Source of the DNA: JBNKWA01 sp050299555 | GTDB taxonomy: Bacteria; Pseudomonadota; Alphaproteobacteria; Rhodobacterales; Rhodobacteraceae | Assembly: GCA_050299555.1 (NCBI GenBank) | Contig: JBNKWA010000037.1 | Location: forward strand, 1 to 9,807 | DNA: 9,807 nucleotides | Direction of reading: 5' to 3' | Shown: positions 1 through 6,673 of the stretch, piece after piece | Layout of the letters: each line of letters opens with the position of its first letter | Numbering within the stretch: position 1 is the first letter of the stretch | The notes under the pieces: generated by a model | What the model was told of the DNA's origin: nothing | Database searches by the model: none | What the model saw: the letters and a program-made list of their open reading frames with translations, nothing else | Program-made: the position numbers and the translations under genes

Positions 1-1173
1 CACCACCACCACCTTTCGGGGCTTGTCCGAGCGGCCGGGATCGTGCGGGATCGCCGCCTCGCGCCCGGTGGCGGCGTTGTGGATGCACAGCGCCTCACCG
101 CCCTCATAGATGCGGTCGAGGCAATAGGTGGCGCCGACGCAGGGCCGGATGCGATGCTCGCGCCCCTCGGCCACTTTCCGCACGATATGCGGATCGGCGA
201 TATGGGCCCGGGTCATCCCCACCATGTCGAGCTTGCCGGCGGCGATGGCGTGCCGCGCCGTGGCCACGTCCGAGATCTTCGCGGCATGGAAGATCGGGAA
301 CTTCGTCGCCTCGCGTACCTCGCCGGCAAAGTCGAGATGTGGCGCCGAGGCCATGCCGGCGATGGGGATCACCCGGGTCAGCGCCGCGTCGGTCTCCAGA
401 TGCCCGCGGATCAGGTTGATGAAGTCGAACCGGCCCGAGGCGGCGATGCGCCGGGCGATCTCGACCCCCTCCTCGCGCGACAATCCGGTCTCCCACATCT
501 CGTCGGCGACCATGCGTATGCCGACGATGAAATCCGGCCCCACCGCGCCCCTGATCGCGTCGATCACCGTCCAGGTGAAGCGAAGGCGGTTGTCCAGGCT
601 GCCGCCCCATTCGTCCTCGCGGCGATTTGTGGCGGGCGACCAGAACCCGTCCATCAGGTGGCCGTAGGCCTCAAGCTCGATCCCGTCGAGGCCCGCCGCC
701 TGCATCCGCTGCGCGGCGGCGGCATAGTCGGTAACGATGCGCTCGATATCCCAGTCCTCGGCGGTCTTGGGGAACGACCGGTGCGCCGGCTCGCGGATCG
801 GCGAGGGCGCCAGCACCGGCAGCCAGTCGGACTGGTTCCAGCTGGTCCGGCGGCCGAGATGGGTAAGCTGGATCATCACCGCCGCGCCATGCGCCTGGCA
901 GTCCTCGGCCAGCCGCTTCAGCCACGGCACGATGGCGTCGTCATAGGCGTAAAGATTGCCGAACGCAGCCGGACTGTCGGGCGAGACCAGCGCCGAACCG
1001 GCGGTCATGGTCAGCGCGATGCCGCCCCTGGCCTTCTCGAGGTGGTACAGCCGATAGCGGTCCTTCGGCATTCCGTCCTCGGAATAGGCCGGCTCGTGCG
1101 CCGTCGACATGATCCGGTTCTTCAGCGTCAGGTGCTTCAGCCGGTAGGGTTGCAGCAGTGGGTCGTTGGACAT
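1..1173 (-). CDS. NADH:flavin oxidoreductase, StcD-like N-methyl-amine demethylase (C-terminus cut by window edge)
   Basis: This is a member of the 2,4-dienoyl-CoA reductase/trimethylamine dehydrogenase family, expected to bind FMN, a 4Fe-4S cluster and a dinucleotide and to oxidise an N-methyl amine in the cytoplasm. The 391 visible residues cover the TIM barrel (about 1-340), with the N-terminal motif LLQPYRLKHLTLKNRI (6-21), IQLTHLGRR (101-109) and WGGSLDNRLRF (189-199). The Fe-S region has Cys345, Cys351 and Cys363; Ala348 stands where most relatives have a second Cys. The NAD-binding domain starts at RKVVVV (386-391) just as the window ends, so roughly 290 residues are missing if the family length of about 680 holds. 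From memory the closest named relative is StcD, probable N-methylproline demethylase of stachydrine (proline betaine) use. The ATG at 1173 has a weak GAGA upstream. It lies 66 bases after the mttB-like gene on the same strand. The family is certain; the substrate is inferred. Confidence 0.88.
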   Translation of the reverse strand, partial: MSNDPLLQPYRLKHLTLKNRIMSTAHEPAYSEDGMPKDRYRLYHLEKARGGIALTMTAGSALVSPDSPAAFGNLYAYDDAIVPWLKRLAEDCQAHGAAVMIQLTHLGRRTSWNQSDWLPVLAPSPIREPAHRSFPKTAEDWDIERIVTDYAAAAQRMQAAGLDGIELEAYGHLMDGFWSPATNRREDEWGGSLDNRLRFTWTVIDAIRGAVGPDFIVGIRMVADEMWETGLSREEGVEIARRIAASGRFDFINLIRGHLETDAALTRVIPIAGMASAPHLDFAGEVREATKFPIFHAAKISDVATARHAIAAGKLDMVGMTRAHIADPHIVRKVAEGREHRIRPCVGATYCLDRIYEGGEALCIHNAATGREAAIPHDPGRSDKPRKVVVV

Positions 1174-1239
1174 GGGTTCTCACGCAGTCTGGTCTTGGCA
1201 CTTGCCGTTTCGCCCGGGCCGATGGCAGCGACAGCCAGG

Positions 1240-2811
1240 CTAGTACCAGGCATCCGCCATCGCCGCCTTGCGCCGGGTGATGAAGTCGTTCAGGGCGTCC
1301 CGGATACCGTCATCCAGCGGCGGCGGCTCGAACTCGGCCAGCCGCTTCTTCCACAGCCGGTTGGCGCGGGCGGCGGCATCCTCCGACCCGCTCGTCGACC
1401 AGTTCTCATAGTTGTCGTTGTCCGCCGTCTCGCTGTCCCAGAACGCGGTCTCGTAGTGGCGCAGCGTGTGGGCGCAGCCGAAGAAATGGCCGCCCGGCCC
1501 GACCTCGCCGAAGGCATCCAGCGCCAGCTCTGCGTCGTCGACGTCGATGCCGCCAAGATAGCGGTGCAGCGCCCCGCACAGGTCGCAATCCAGCACGAAC
1601 TTCTCGTAGGACATGGACAGCAGCCCGTCGAGAAAGCCCGCCGAATGCAGGATGAAGTTGGCGCCGCAATGGATCGCCGCCAGCATCGACATGGTGCCCT
1701 CGGTCGCCGCCTGGGCGTCGGGCAGCTTCGACGTGGTGAAGTTGCCCGAGCAGCGCAGCGGCAGACCCAGCCGCCGGGCAAGCTGGCCGACCACCATCGA
1801 GCCGATGGCGGGTTCCGGCGTGCCGAAGGTGGGCGAGCCCGAACGCAGCGACATCGACGACAGGAAGTTGCCGTAGACGACCGGCGCGCCGGGCCGCTCG
1901 AGCTGTGCCAGCGCGCAGCCCGCCATGGTTTCGGCATGGGCCTGGGCGATGGCGCCGGCGCTGGTCACCGGCCCCATGGCACCGCCGAGGATGAAGGGCA
2001 CCACCACCGGGCACTGGTTGGCCCGGGCGTAGGCCCTCAGCGCCGTCGTCATCGTCGCATCCCAGACCAGCGGCGAGTTGACGTTGACGTTGCCCATGAT
2101 CACGCAGTGCGCGTCGACGAAGTCGGCGCCGAACAGGATGCGCGCCATCTCGATCGAATCCTCGGCCCGGTCCTCGGCCGTCACCGAGCCCATGAACGGC
2201 CGGTCGCTGAGTTCGATATGCGCCATCACCATGTCGAGATGGCGCTTGTTCACCGGCAGGTCCACCGGCTCGCAGATGGTGCCGCCGGAATGGTGCAGCC
2301 ATGGCGAGGACCGCGCCAGCATGACGAAGTTGCGGAAATCCGCGATGGTGCCATAGCGGCGCCCCTGGTCGAGGTCCATCACGAAGGGGCTGCCATAGGC
2401 GGGCGCGAAGACCACGCCGTCGCCGCCCACCTCGACGCTGTTGGCGGGGTTGCGCGCGTGCTGGGTGAATTGCCGTGGCGCCGTCTTCAGGACGTCCTGC
2501 AACAGCCCCGGTTCGAACCGCACCAGCGGGCCGTCGATGCGTGCGCCGGCCTTCCGCCAGTGCTCCAGCGCCACCGGGTCGCCGCGGAACTCGATCCCCA
2601 CTTCGGCCAGGATGCGCTCGGCGGCACGTTCGATCCGCGCCAGGCCCTCTTCCGACATGATGTCATAGGTCGGGATGCGGCGGTGGATGAAAGGTACGCC
2701 CGGGCCCAATACGCCTTGGCTGCGCTCGGCCCGCCGTGCCGCCCGGCCCCCGCGATGTCTGACTTGCTGCGGCGTCTCGCCGGCCGCCTCGACCTGATCG
2801 GCAAACTCCAT
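1240..2811 (-). CDS. MttB superfamily corrinoid-dependent methyltransferase, non-pyrrolysine type
   Basis: The 523-residue product matches the trimethylamine methyltransferase (MttB) superfamily, TIM-barrel enzymes that move a methyl group from a quaternary amine to a corrinoid protein in the cytoplasm. Recognisable family segments are IMSEEGLARIERAAERILAE (51-70), FAPAYGSPFVMDLDQG (135-150), FILGGAMGPVTSAGAIAQAH (273-292), GNFTTSKLPDAQAATEG (356-372) and FGEVGPGGHFFG (434-445). Methanogen MttB carries pyrrolysine at an internal amber codon; this frame has no internal stop, so it belongs with the non-Pyl members. Characterised members of that group act on glycine betaine, proline betaine, carnitine or butyrobetaine. 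The ATG at 2811 was chosen over a GTG at 2823, because the GTG lies inside the ribosome-binding sequence. The neighbouring StcD-like enzyme would suit a second demethylation, so proline betaine is an attractive but unproved substrate. No corrinoid protein or reactivase is visible in the window. Confidence 0.9.
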   Translation of the reverse strand: MEFADQVEAAGETPQQVRHRGGRAARRAERSQGVLGPGVPFIHRRIPTYDIMSEEGLARIERAAERILAEVGIEFRGDPVALEHWRKAGARIDGPLVRFEPGLLQDVLKTAPRQFTQHARNPANSVEVGGDGVVFAPAYGSPFVMDLDQGRRYGTIADFRNFVMLARSSPWLHHSGGTICEPVDLPVNKRHLDMVMAHIELSDRPFMGSVTAEDRAEDSIEMARILFGADFVDAHCVIMGNVNVNSPLVWDATMTTALRAYARANQCPVVVPFILGGAMGPVTSAGAIAQAHAETMAGCALAQLERPGAPVVYGNFLSSMSLRSGSPTFGTPEPAIGSMVVGQLARRLGLPLRCSGNFTTSKLPDAQAATEGTMSMLAAIHCGANFILHSAGFLDGLLSMSYEKFVLDCDLCGALHRYLGGIDVDDAELALDAFGEVGPGGHFFGCAHTLRHYETAFWDSETADNDNYENWSTSGSEDAAARANRLWKKRLAEFEPPPLDDGIRDALNDFITRRKAAMADAWY

Positions 2812-2994
2812 TGTCGGCCTCACCTCCGCGATGATGGGTTCAGGCTAAACGCTTCGCGGTGGCGGCCAATGCCTGAAAGCGGCGGCGCGGATGTCGCAAA
2901 CCCACCAATGCCCAATGCCATCGAACGCCTTCGCCCGCGCCGCAGAATCGGCTAAGCCGGAGCTCTCGAACCCCAATGCGCCCCGGACCCGCCC
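2812..2994. promoter_or_regulatory. Divergent intergenic region with short repeats
   Basis: This 183-base gap separates the minus-strand mttB-like unit from the plus-strand cation exporter and must hold at least one promoter; I could not identify convincing -35/-10 boxes. It contains four direct copies of CCAATGC (2866-2872, 2905-2911, 2912-2918, 2973-2979), two of them adjacent. It also has a perfect 7-base inverted repeat TTCAGGC/GCCTGAA (2839-2845 and 2871-2877). Either could be an operator. That role is inference from position only. Confidence 0.4.
2818..2827 (-). promoter_or_regulatory. Ribosome binding site deciding the mttB-like start
   Basis: On the minus strand GGAGGTGAGG precedes the ATG at 2811, with GAGG six bases upstream. 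The alternative GTG (2823-2821) is part of this same sequence and has no separate site, so the ATG start is preferred. Confidence 0.6.
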
Positions 2995-3864
2995 ATGGCC
3001 GACCCGCATCGCCTCACGCTATCGGCCGGCATTGCCTCGGTCTGCGTCGCCCTGACCCTGGTGGCGCTGAAGCTCTGGGCCTTCGCCGCCACCGGCTCGC
3101 TGGCGGTGGCAGCCTCGCTGACCGATTCGGCGGTCGACCTCTTCGCCTCCGCCGCGGGCCTCGCCGCCATTGTCTACGCCGCACGCCCGGCTGACGAGGA
3201 CCATGCCTTCGGCCACAGCTCGGCCGAGGATCTGGCCGCCCTCGGTCAGGCGCTGCTGATCGCCGTCTCGGCGCTGGCCATTCTCTGGGGCGCCCTCAGC
3301 CGCATCGCCGGGCTGACGGAACCGGGCCTCGGGGCCGAACTGGCTGGCGTCGGCGTGATGGCCATCTCCATCGTCCTGACCGGTGGCCTGGTCCTGTGGC
3401 AGGGAAGGGTGGCGCGGCGGACCGGCAACAAGGTGGTCGCCGCCGACCGCATGCACTATCTGTCGGATCTGCTGCCCAATCTCGGCGCCATCGTGGCGCT
3501 CGTCGCCTCGCGCTTCTTCTCCCTGCCGGCGATCGATTCGCTGGTGGCGCTGGCGGCGGCGGCGGTCCTGCTGGTCGGTGCCTGGCGCATCGGCATCGGC
3601 GCCTGGAACGCGCTGATGGACCGGCGCGCCGACCCGGCCACGCTCGAGGCCATCAGCGATCTTGCCGCAAGCTGGCCCGGCATTCGCGGCTTTCACGATC
3701 TGAAAAGCCGCACCGCAGGGTCGCGCACCTTCATCCAGATCCATCTCGAGATCGACGGCAGCCTCAGCCTGCGAGAGGCCCATGACATCGGCAAGGGCTT
3801 CCGCCGCGCGGTTCTGGCCGCCCTGCCCGAGGCCGACGTCATCGTCCACAAGGACCCGGTCTGA
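2995..3864 (+). CDS. Cation diffusion facilitator (CDF) family metal exporter, FieF-like
   Basis: The 289-residue inner-membrane protein is a proton-coupled exporter of divalent metal ions (zinc, iron or related) from the cytoplasm. It has the CDF layout: about six membrane helices in residues 10-200, then a cytoplasmic C-terminal domain (about 205-289). The transport-site residues are present as Asp44 and Asp48 in SLTDSAVD and as His154 and Asp158 in HYLSD, matching the D..D and H...D sites of E. coli FieF. The segment DEDHAFGHSSAEDLAALGQ (67-85) is the usual loop and helix-3 start. The end reads VIVHKDPV, keeping the His and Asp (285, 287) that bind metal in the FieF C-terminal domain. The ATG at 2995 is the only usable start after an in-frame TAA at 2953, but it has no clear Shine-Dalgarno sequence. 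The metal cannot be told from the sequence. The 80-base gap to gshB leaves shared transcription open. Confidence 0.92.
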   Translation: MADPHRLTLSAGIASVCVALTLVALKLWAFAATGSLAVAASLTDSAVDLFASAAGLAAIVYAARPADEDHAFGHSSAEDLAALGQALLIAVSALAILWGALSRIAGLTEPGLGAELAGVGVMAISIVLTGGLVLWQGRVARRTGNKVVAADRMHYLSDLLPNLGAIVALVASRFFSLPAIDSLVALAAAAVLLVGAWRIGIGAWNALMDRRADPATLEAISDLAASWPGIRGFHDLKSRTAGSRTFIQIHLEIDGSLSLREAHDIGKGFRRAVLAALPEADVIVHKDPV

Positions 3865-3889
3865 CCCGCCGTGCCGCACCCCCCTTGCC

Positions 3890-3910
3890 GTGGCGCGGCG
3901 AATACGCCAC
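3890..3910. other. Small hairpin between the CDF gene and gshB
   Basis: GTGGCG (3890-3895) pairs perfectly with CGCCAC (3905-3910) around a nine-base loop. There is no T-run after it, so it is not a typical intrinsic terminator. It may be a leader structure of gshB or chance in GC-rich DNA. Confidence 0.25.
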
Positions 3911-3944
3911 CTGTCGGTGACCCCGTCTTCCTTCGGAGAAGCCC

Positions 3945-4901
3945 ATGCCGCTCAAGGCCGCCGTCCAGATGGACCCCATCGAGCCCATCGACATCGACGC
4001 CGATTCCACCTTCCGCCTGATGCTGGAGGCGCAGGAGCGCGGCCACACGCTGTTCTACTACCACCCAGACGCGCTGACCCTGGACGAAGGGCGGGTGATC
4101 GCCTCAGGCTGGCCGATCGAGGTCCGCCGCGAGAAGGGCAACCACTTCACGCTCGGCGACAGGCAGCGGATCGCGCTCGACGACATGGACGTGATCTGGC
4201 TGCGCCAGGACCCGCCCTTCGACATGGGCTACATCACCACCACCCACATGCTCGACCTCCTTCACCCCGGCACGCTGGTGGTCAACGACCCGTTCTGGGT
4301 GCGCAACTTTCCCGAAAAGCTGCTGGTGCTGCGGTTCCCGGACCTGACACCGCCGACCATGATCGCCCGCGACCTGGTGCAGTTGCGCGACTTCAAGCAC
4401 CGCCACGGCGACATCATCCTCAAGCCGCTCTACGGCAATGGCGGCGCCGGCGTGTTTCGCCTCGACCCCGAGGACCGCAACCTCAACGCGCTGCACGAGC
4501 TCTTCGTCGGCATAAATCGCGAGCCGCTGATCGCGCAAAAATACCTCCCCGATGTGGTCGGCGGCGACAAGCGCATCATCCTTGTCGACGGCGAACCGGC
4601 CGGGGCGATCAACCGCGTGCCGGCCATCGGCGAGACCCGCTCCAACCTGCATGTGGGCGGCCGCGCCGAGCCCGCCGCCCTGACCGAGCGCGAGCGCGAG
4701 ATCTGTGCCGCCATCGGCCCGCTCCTGCGCGAGAAGGGACAGGTCTTCGTCGGCATCGACGTCATCGGCGGCTGGCTGACCGAGATCAACGTCACCTCGC
4801 CCACCGGCATCCAGGAGCTGGAGCGCTTCGACGGCACCAATGCCGCCGGGCTGATCTGGGACGCGATCGAGCGGCGCCGGGCCGCCGCGCCAGGCGGATG
4901 A
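3945..4901 (+). CDS. gshB: Glutathione synthase
   Basis: This cytoplasmic ATP-grasp ligase joins gamma-glutamylcysteine and glycine with ATP to make glutathione, the second step of the pathway. At 318 residues it has the normal length. It matches the E. coli enzyme along its whole length: MDPIEPIDIDADSTF (9-23) in the N-terminal domain, WLRQDPPFDMGYI (85-97), the ATP-grasp lysine and flexible loop in DIILKPLYGNGGAGVFR (156-172), KRIILVDGEP (209-218), GGRAEP (238-243) and the metal-binding end LTEINVTSPTGIQE (278-291). The ATG at 3945 follows a good ribosome site (CGGAGAAG). Its stop overlaps the start of the hydrolase gene by ATGA, so the two are probably translated together. The partner enzyme gene for the first step is not in the window. 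Confidence 0.97.
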   Translation: MPLKAAVQMDPIEPIDIDADSTFRLMLEAQERGHTLFYYHPDALTLDEGRVIASGWPIEVRREKGNHFTLGDRQRIALDDMDVIWLRQDPPFDMGYITTTHMLDLLHPGTLVVNDPFWVRNFPEKLLVLRFPDLTPPTMIARDLVQLRDFKHRHGDIILKPLYGNGGAGVFRLDPEDRNLNALHELFVGINREPLIAQKYLPDVVGGDKRIILVDGEPAGAINRVPAIGETRSNLHVGGRAEPAALTEREREICAAIGPLLREKGQVFVGIDVIGGWLTEINVTSPTGIQELERFDGTNAAGLIWDAIERRRAAAPGG

Positions 4902-5848
4902 GCCTGCAGCTCTTCCTCCTCAATCTCGGCCTGCGCTGGACCGAGAAGCGCTACCTGCAGCGCGAGACCGATCCGGCGGCAGCGCGGGCGCGGCTCGACC
5001 GGCTGGCCGAGCGGGTCTTCGTCATGCCGCGCGAGGCACACTTCCAGCCCGACCGCCTGCGCGCCGAGGGCGCCGAGGTGCCGGTCCTCTGGGCCTCCGC
5101 CGGGCGTCCGGCGCGGCAGAGCGTGCTTCTCTACCTGCATGGCGGCGCCTATCTCCTCGGTTCTCCGGCAAGCCACCGCCGGCTCGCGGCGACACTGGCC
5201 GGCAGCGCCGGGATCCGCGCGGTGCTGCCCGACTACCGGCTGGCGCCCGAGCATCCCTTTCCGGCCGCCTATGACGACACGCTGACCGCCTACCGGGCGC
5301 TGCTCGAGGCCGGCTATGCCGCCGGGCGCATCGTGCTCGCCGGCGATTCCGCCGGCGGCGGGCTGGCGCTGGCTCTGATCGGCCGCCTGCGGGCCGAGGG
5401 CCTGCCGCGCCCGGCCTGCTGCCTCGCCTTCAGCCCGTGGACCGACCTGACCCTGTCAGGCGCCTCGCTGGCCGAGAACGCCCGTTCGGACGTGATGCTG
5501 CCGGTGGAGCGGATCACCGAGATCGCCGGCATGTATCTCGGCGACGCCGACCCGGCCGATCCGCGGGCCACGCCGCTGAACGGCGACTTCACCGCCGCGC
5601 CGCCGGTGCTGATCCAGGCCAGCCGCAGCGAGATCCTGCGCGACGACGCGCTGCGCATGGCGGCGGTGATCCAGGCTGCGGGCGGCGACGTGCAGCTGGA
5701 GCTCTGGCGCGACACGCCGCACGCCTGGCCGCTCTTTCACGGGCGGCTGCCCGAGGCGGACGCGGCGCTGGCCTCGGCGGCGCGCTTTCTCGCCCGCCAT
5801 GCCCTGCCGGACAGCACTACCGCCGAGGAGCCCGGGGCGGCTGCATAG
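4898..5848 (+). CDS. Alpha/beta hydrolase of the hormone-sensitive lipase family (esterase)
   Basis: The 316-residue product is a cytoplasmic serine esterase of the HSL family (bacterial family IV). The oxyanion-hole motif is HGGAY (81-85), followed by the conserved DYRLAPEHPFPAAYDD (112-127). The nucleophile Ser151 sits in GDSAGGG (149-155). The acid is probably Glu245 or a nearby Asp in ASRSEILRDDA (241-251), and the catalytic His275 is in DTPHAWPLF (272-280). No signal peptide is evident; the N-terminus LQLFLLNLGLRWTEKRYLQ is amphipathic. The start ATG at 4898 overlaps the gshB stop (ATGA), so it depends on gshB translation. The same frame is open far upstream inside gshB, but the family alignment starts near this ATG. 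The substrate is unknown; linkage to glutathione synthesis may be incidental or may point to thioester or glutathione-conjugate metabolism. Confidence 0.9.
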   Translation: MSLQLFLLNLGLRWTEKRYLQRETDPAAARARLDRLAERVFVMPREAHFQPDRLRAEGAEVPVLWASAGRPARQSVLLYLHGGAYLLGSPASHRRLAATLAGSAGIRAVLPDYRLAPEHPFPAAYDDTLTAYRALLEAGYAAGRIVLAGDSAGGGLALALIGRLRAEGLPRPACCLAFSPWTDLTLSGASLAENARSDVMLPVERITEIAGMYLGDADPADPRATPLNGDFTAAPPVLIQASRSEILRDDALRMAAVIQAAGGDVQLELWRDTPHAWPLFHGRLPEADAALASAARFLARHALPDSTTAEEPGAAA

Positions 5849-5909
5849 CCTGGGCCAACGCCTGACCATGCCCGCATTTGGACGGTTTTTGGGGCCCGAA
5901 TCCGGCCGC

Positions 5910-5930
5910 TCCCGTGGCGTCCCCATGGGA
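5910..5930. other. Hairpin after the hydrolase gene
   Basis: TCCCGTGG (5910-5917) can pair with CCATGGGA (5923-5930), eight pairs including one G-T, around a five-base loop. There is no following T-run on either strand. It could stop or protect the gshB-hydrolase transcript, but a factor-independent terminator is not supported. Confidence 0.3.
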
Positions 5931-5975
5931 CAGGTAATAAGTAACTGATTTACATGGATAAAAGTGTTAACGCGC

Positions 5976-5993
5976 GTGGGGACAGTGGGGACA
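5976..5993. repeat. Tandem 9-base repeat GTGGGGACA
   Basis: Two perfect head-to-tail copies of GTGGGGACA occur just after an AT-rich patch with several stop codons (5933-5969). Similar GGGGACAGTGGGGACA strings are, from memory, common in dispersed intergenic repeats of proteobacteria. It may mark the edge of inserted DNA. Confidence 0.45.
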
Positions 5994-6151
5994 CGGCCCG
6001 CGGACGGCTCGGCAGGCGCCCTTGGCGACGCTGGAATGCAGCGCTCAGGTCTGTCGGAGTCAGATCTGGAGTTCGGAGGCGGCGCGGCACTTCCAGCCCC
6101 ACGTTCCGTCGCCGCCGAGCCTTGGAGGGCGACCGGGCCGAAACAAGCGGC

Positions 6152-6220
6152 CCTAGCGCCGGTCGCGGTGCGGCACTGTCAGGCGAATACCCTCGCTGTT
6201 CGCCCGGCGCGGCACTCCCT
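6152..6220. repeat. Diverged direct repeat, copy B
   Basis: Bases 6178-6197 match 6983-7002 at 18 of 20 positions (GTCAGGCGAATACCCTCGCT against GTCAGGTGAATACCCTCTCT). Weaker similarity extends leftward. The adjoining block CGCTGTTCGCCCGG (6194-6207) resembles CGCTGTTCCCCCGG at 6931-6944, so the blocks are present in both copies but in a different order. On the minus strand one frame here reads SEGIRLTVP and then stops; copy A reads REGIHLTVP. Confidence 0.5.
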
Positions 6221-6363
6221 CGCCGAATACATCCAGCAGCCCAAGACCTGGACCGCCGACCATACCAGCCAGGCCAGTGCTCGTTCCCGCCTACGGCCAC
6301 TTCCCTGACCAGAAGTCAGAAAATGCTTCCTTCAACGTGATGAAGCGCCCCCTAACCTTTTTA

Positions 6364-6381
6364 GCATAAATGTAGTTATGC
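6364..6381. repeat. Perfect AT-rich inverted repeat
   Basis: GCATAA (6364-6369) and TTATGC (6376-6381) flank a six-base loop. On the minus strand it lies about 50 bases after the stop of the small membrane protein. It is followed there by an A-run rather than a T-run, so it is not a standard terminator for that gene. Confidence 0.35.
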
Positions 6382-6427
6382 CAGCACCATCCAAAAAAGC
6401 GCAATACAAATTTCAAGAACTATACTG

Positions 6428-6673
6428 TCAATGTAGGCAAACATTGATCAAAAACATGTAACACAAATTGCTCGCGTACAGCACCCGCAACCGCCAGCCA
6501 CTCGACACGCGAGGGTCTGCGAAAAGGGCGGCAAAAAACACGAAAACTGAAACCAGGACAAAGACAACCCAAACCGCGAACTCATTGTGGTATCTAAAAA
6601 TCAGGCAAGTCCATATAGTTATTACGCTGATTGTTGTGACGACCGGTGAAAGAATCAAAAGACGATCGCGCAT
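6428..6673 (-). CDS. Small three-helix membrane protein, possible immunity-type protein
   Basis: The 81-residue product is hydrophobic with three predicted membrane helices, about residues 5-26, 32-52 and 62-80, and short charged ends (MRDR at the N-terminus, ADPRVSSGWRLR between helices 2 and 3). I do not recognise a family. Its ATG (6673-6671) overlaps the stop of the 111-residue ORF upstream in the string TGATG, and GGGGG lies eight bases before the start. It is therefore very likely translated by coupling to that ORF. The coding DNA is markedly AT-richer than the flanking chromosome. Small membrane proteins directly after Rhs-type toxin tails are often immunity proteins against pore-forming or membrane-acting toxins; here that role is inference only, because no toxin domain is recognised in the upstream partner. 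Confidence 0.6.
   Translation of the reverse strand: MRDRLLILSPVVTTISVITIWTCLIFRYHNEFAVWVVFVLVSVFVFFAALFADPRVSSGWRLRVLYASNLCYMFLINVCLH

Larger units (their letters stand above)
5849..6427. other. Gene-free junction between the hydrolase and the accessory island
   Basis: No credible gene is visible in these 579 bases. The part to about 6300 is GC-rich and gives overlapping open frames on both strands with arginine- and proline-rich low-information products, the usual chance pattern of GC-rich DNA. From 6310 onward the sequence becomes AT-rich. The stretch holds a hairpin (5910-5930), a tandem 9-mer (5976-5993), one copy of a diverged repeat (6152-6220) and an AT-rich inverted repeat (6364-6381). 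The flanking genes converge on it. Confidence 0.6.

Noticed and set aside
1240..2811. Pyrrolysine in the MttB homologue or at the TAG near 7018
   Set aside because: The mttB-like frame has no internal amber codon and its TAG at 1242-1240 is at the natural C-terminus. The TAG at 7018-7020 belongs to an unrelated gene, and no pyl gene or tRNA is visible.
43..2955. A 970-codon open frame on the plus strand
   Set aside because: It lies antisense to two confident genes on the minus strand. Its product is rich in Arg, His, Gly and Pro with no domain. Such long antisense frames arise from the third-position GC bias of the real genes.
2976..3194. ATG at 2976 as an earlier start for the cation exporter
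   Set aside because: It is in a different frame from the exporter. The exporter frame has a TAA at 2953 and no other start before 2995.
3782..4897. Long upstream extension of the hydrolase frame
   Set aside because: The frame is open through gshB, but the encoded sequence is Arg/Pro-rich and unrelated to the hydrolase family. The family match starts near the ATG at 4898, which overlaps the gshB stop.
3890..5930. Hairpins at 3890-3910 and 5910-5930 as intrinsic terminators
   Set aside because: Neither is followed by a T-run on either strand, and short GC-rich stems are common by chance at this base composition.
5950..6340. Overlapping ORFs of 114-128 codons on both strands
   Set aside because: All are low-information Arg/Pro/Ala-rich frames in GC-rich DNA, with no ribosome site and no recognisable domain. 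The region is better described as non-coding with repeats.
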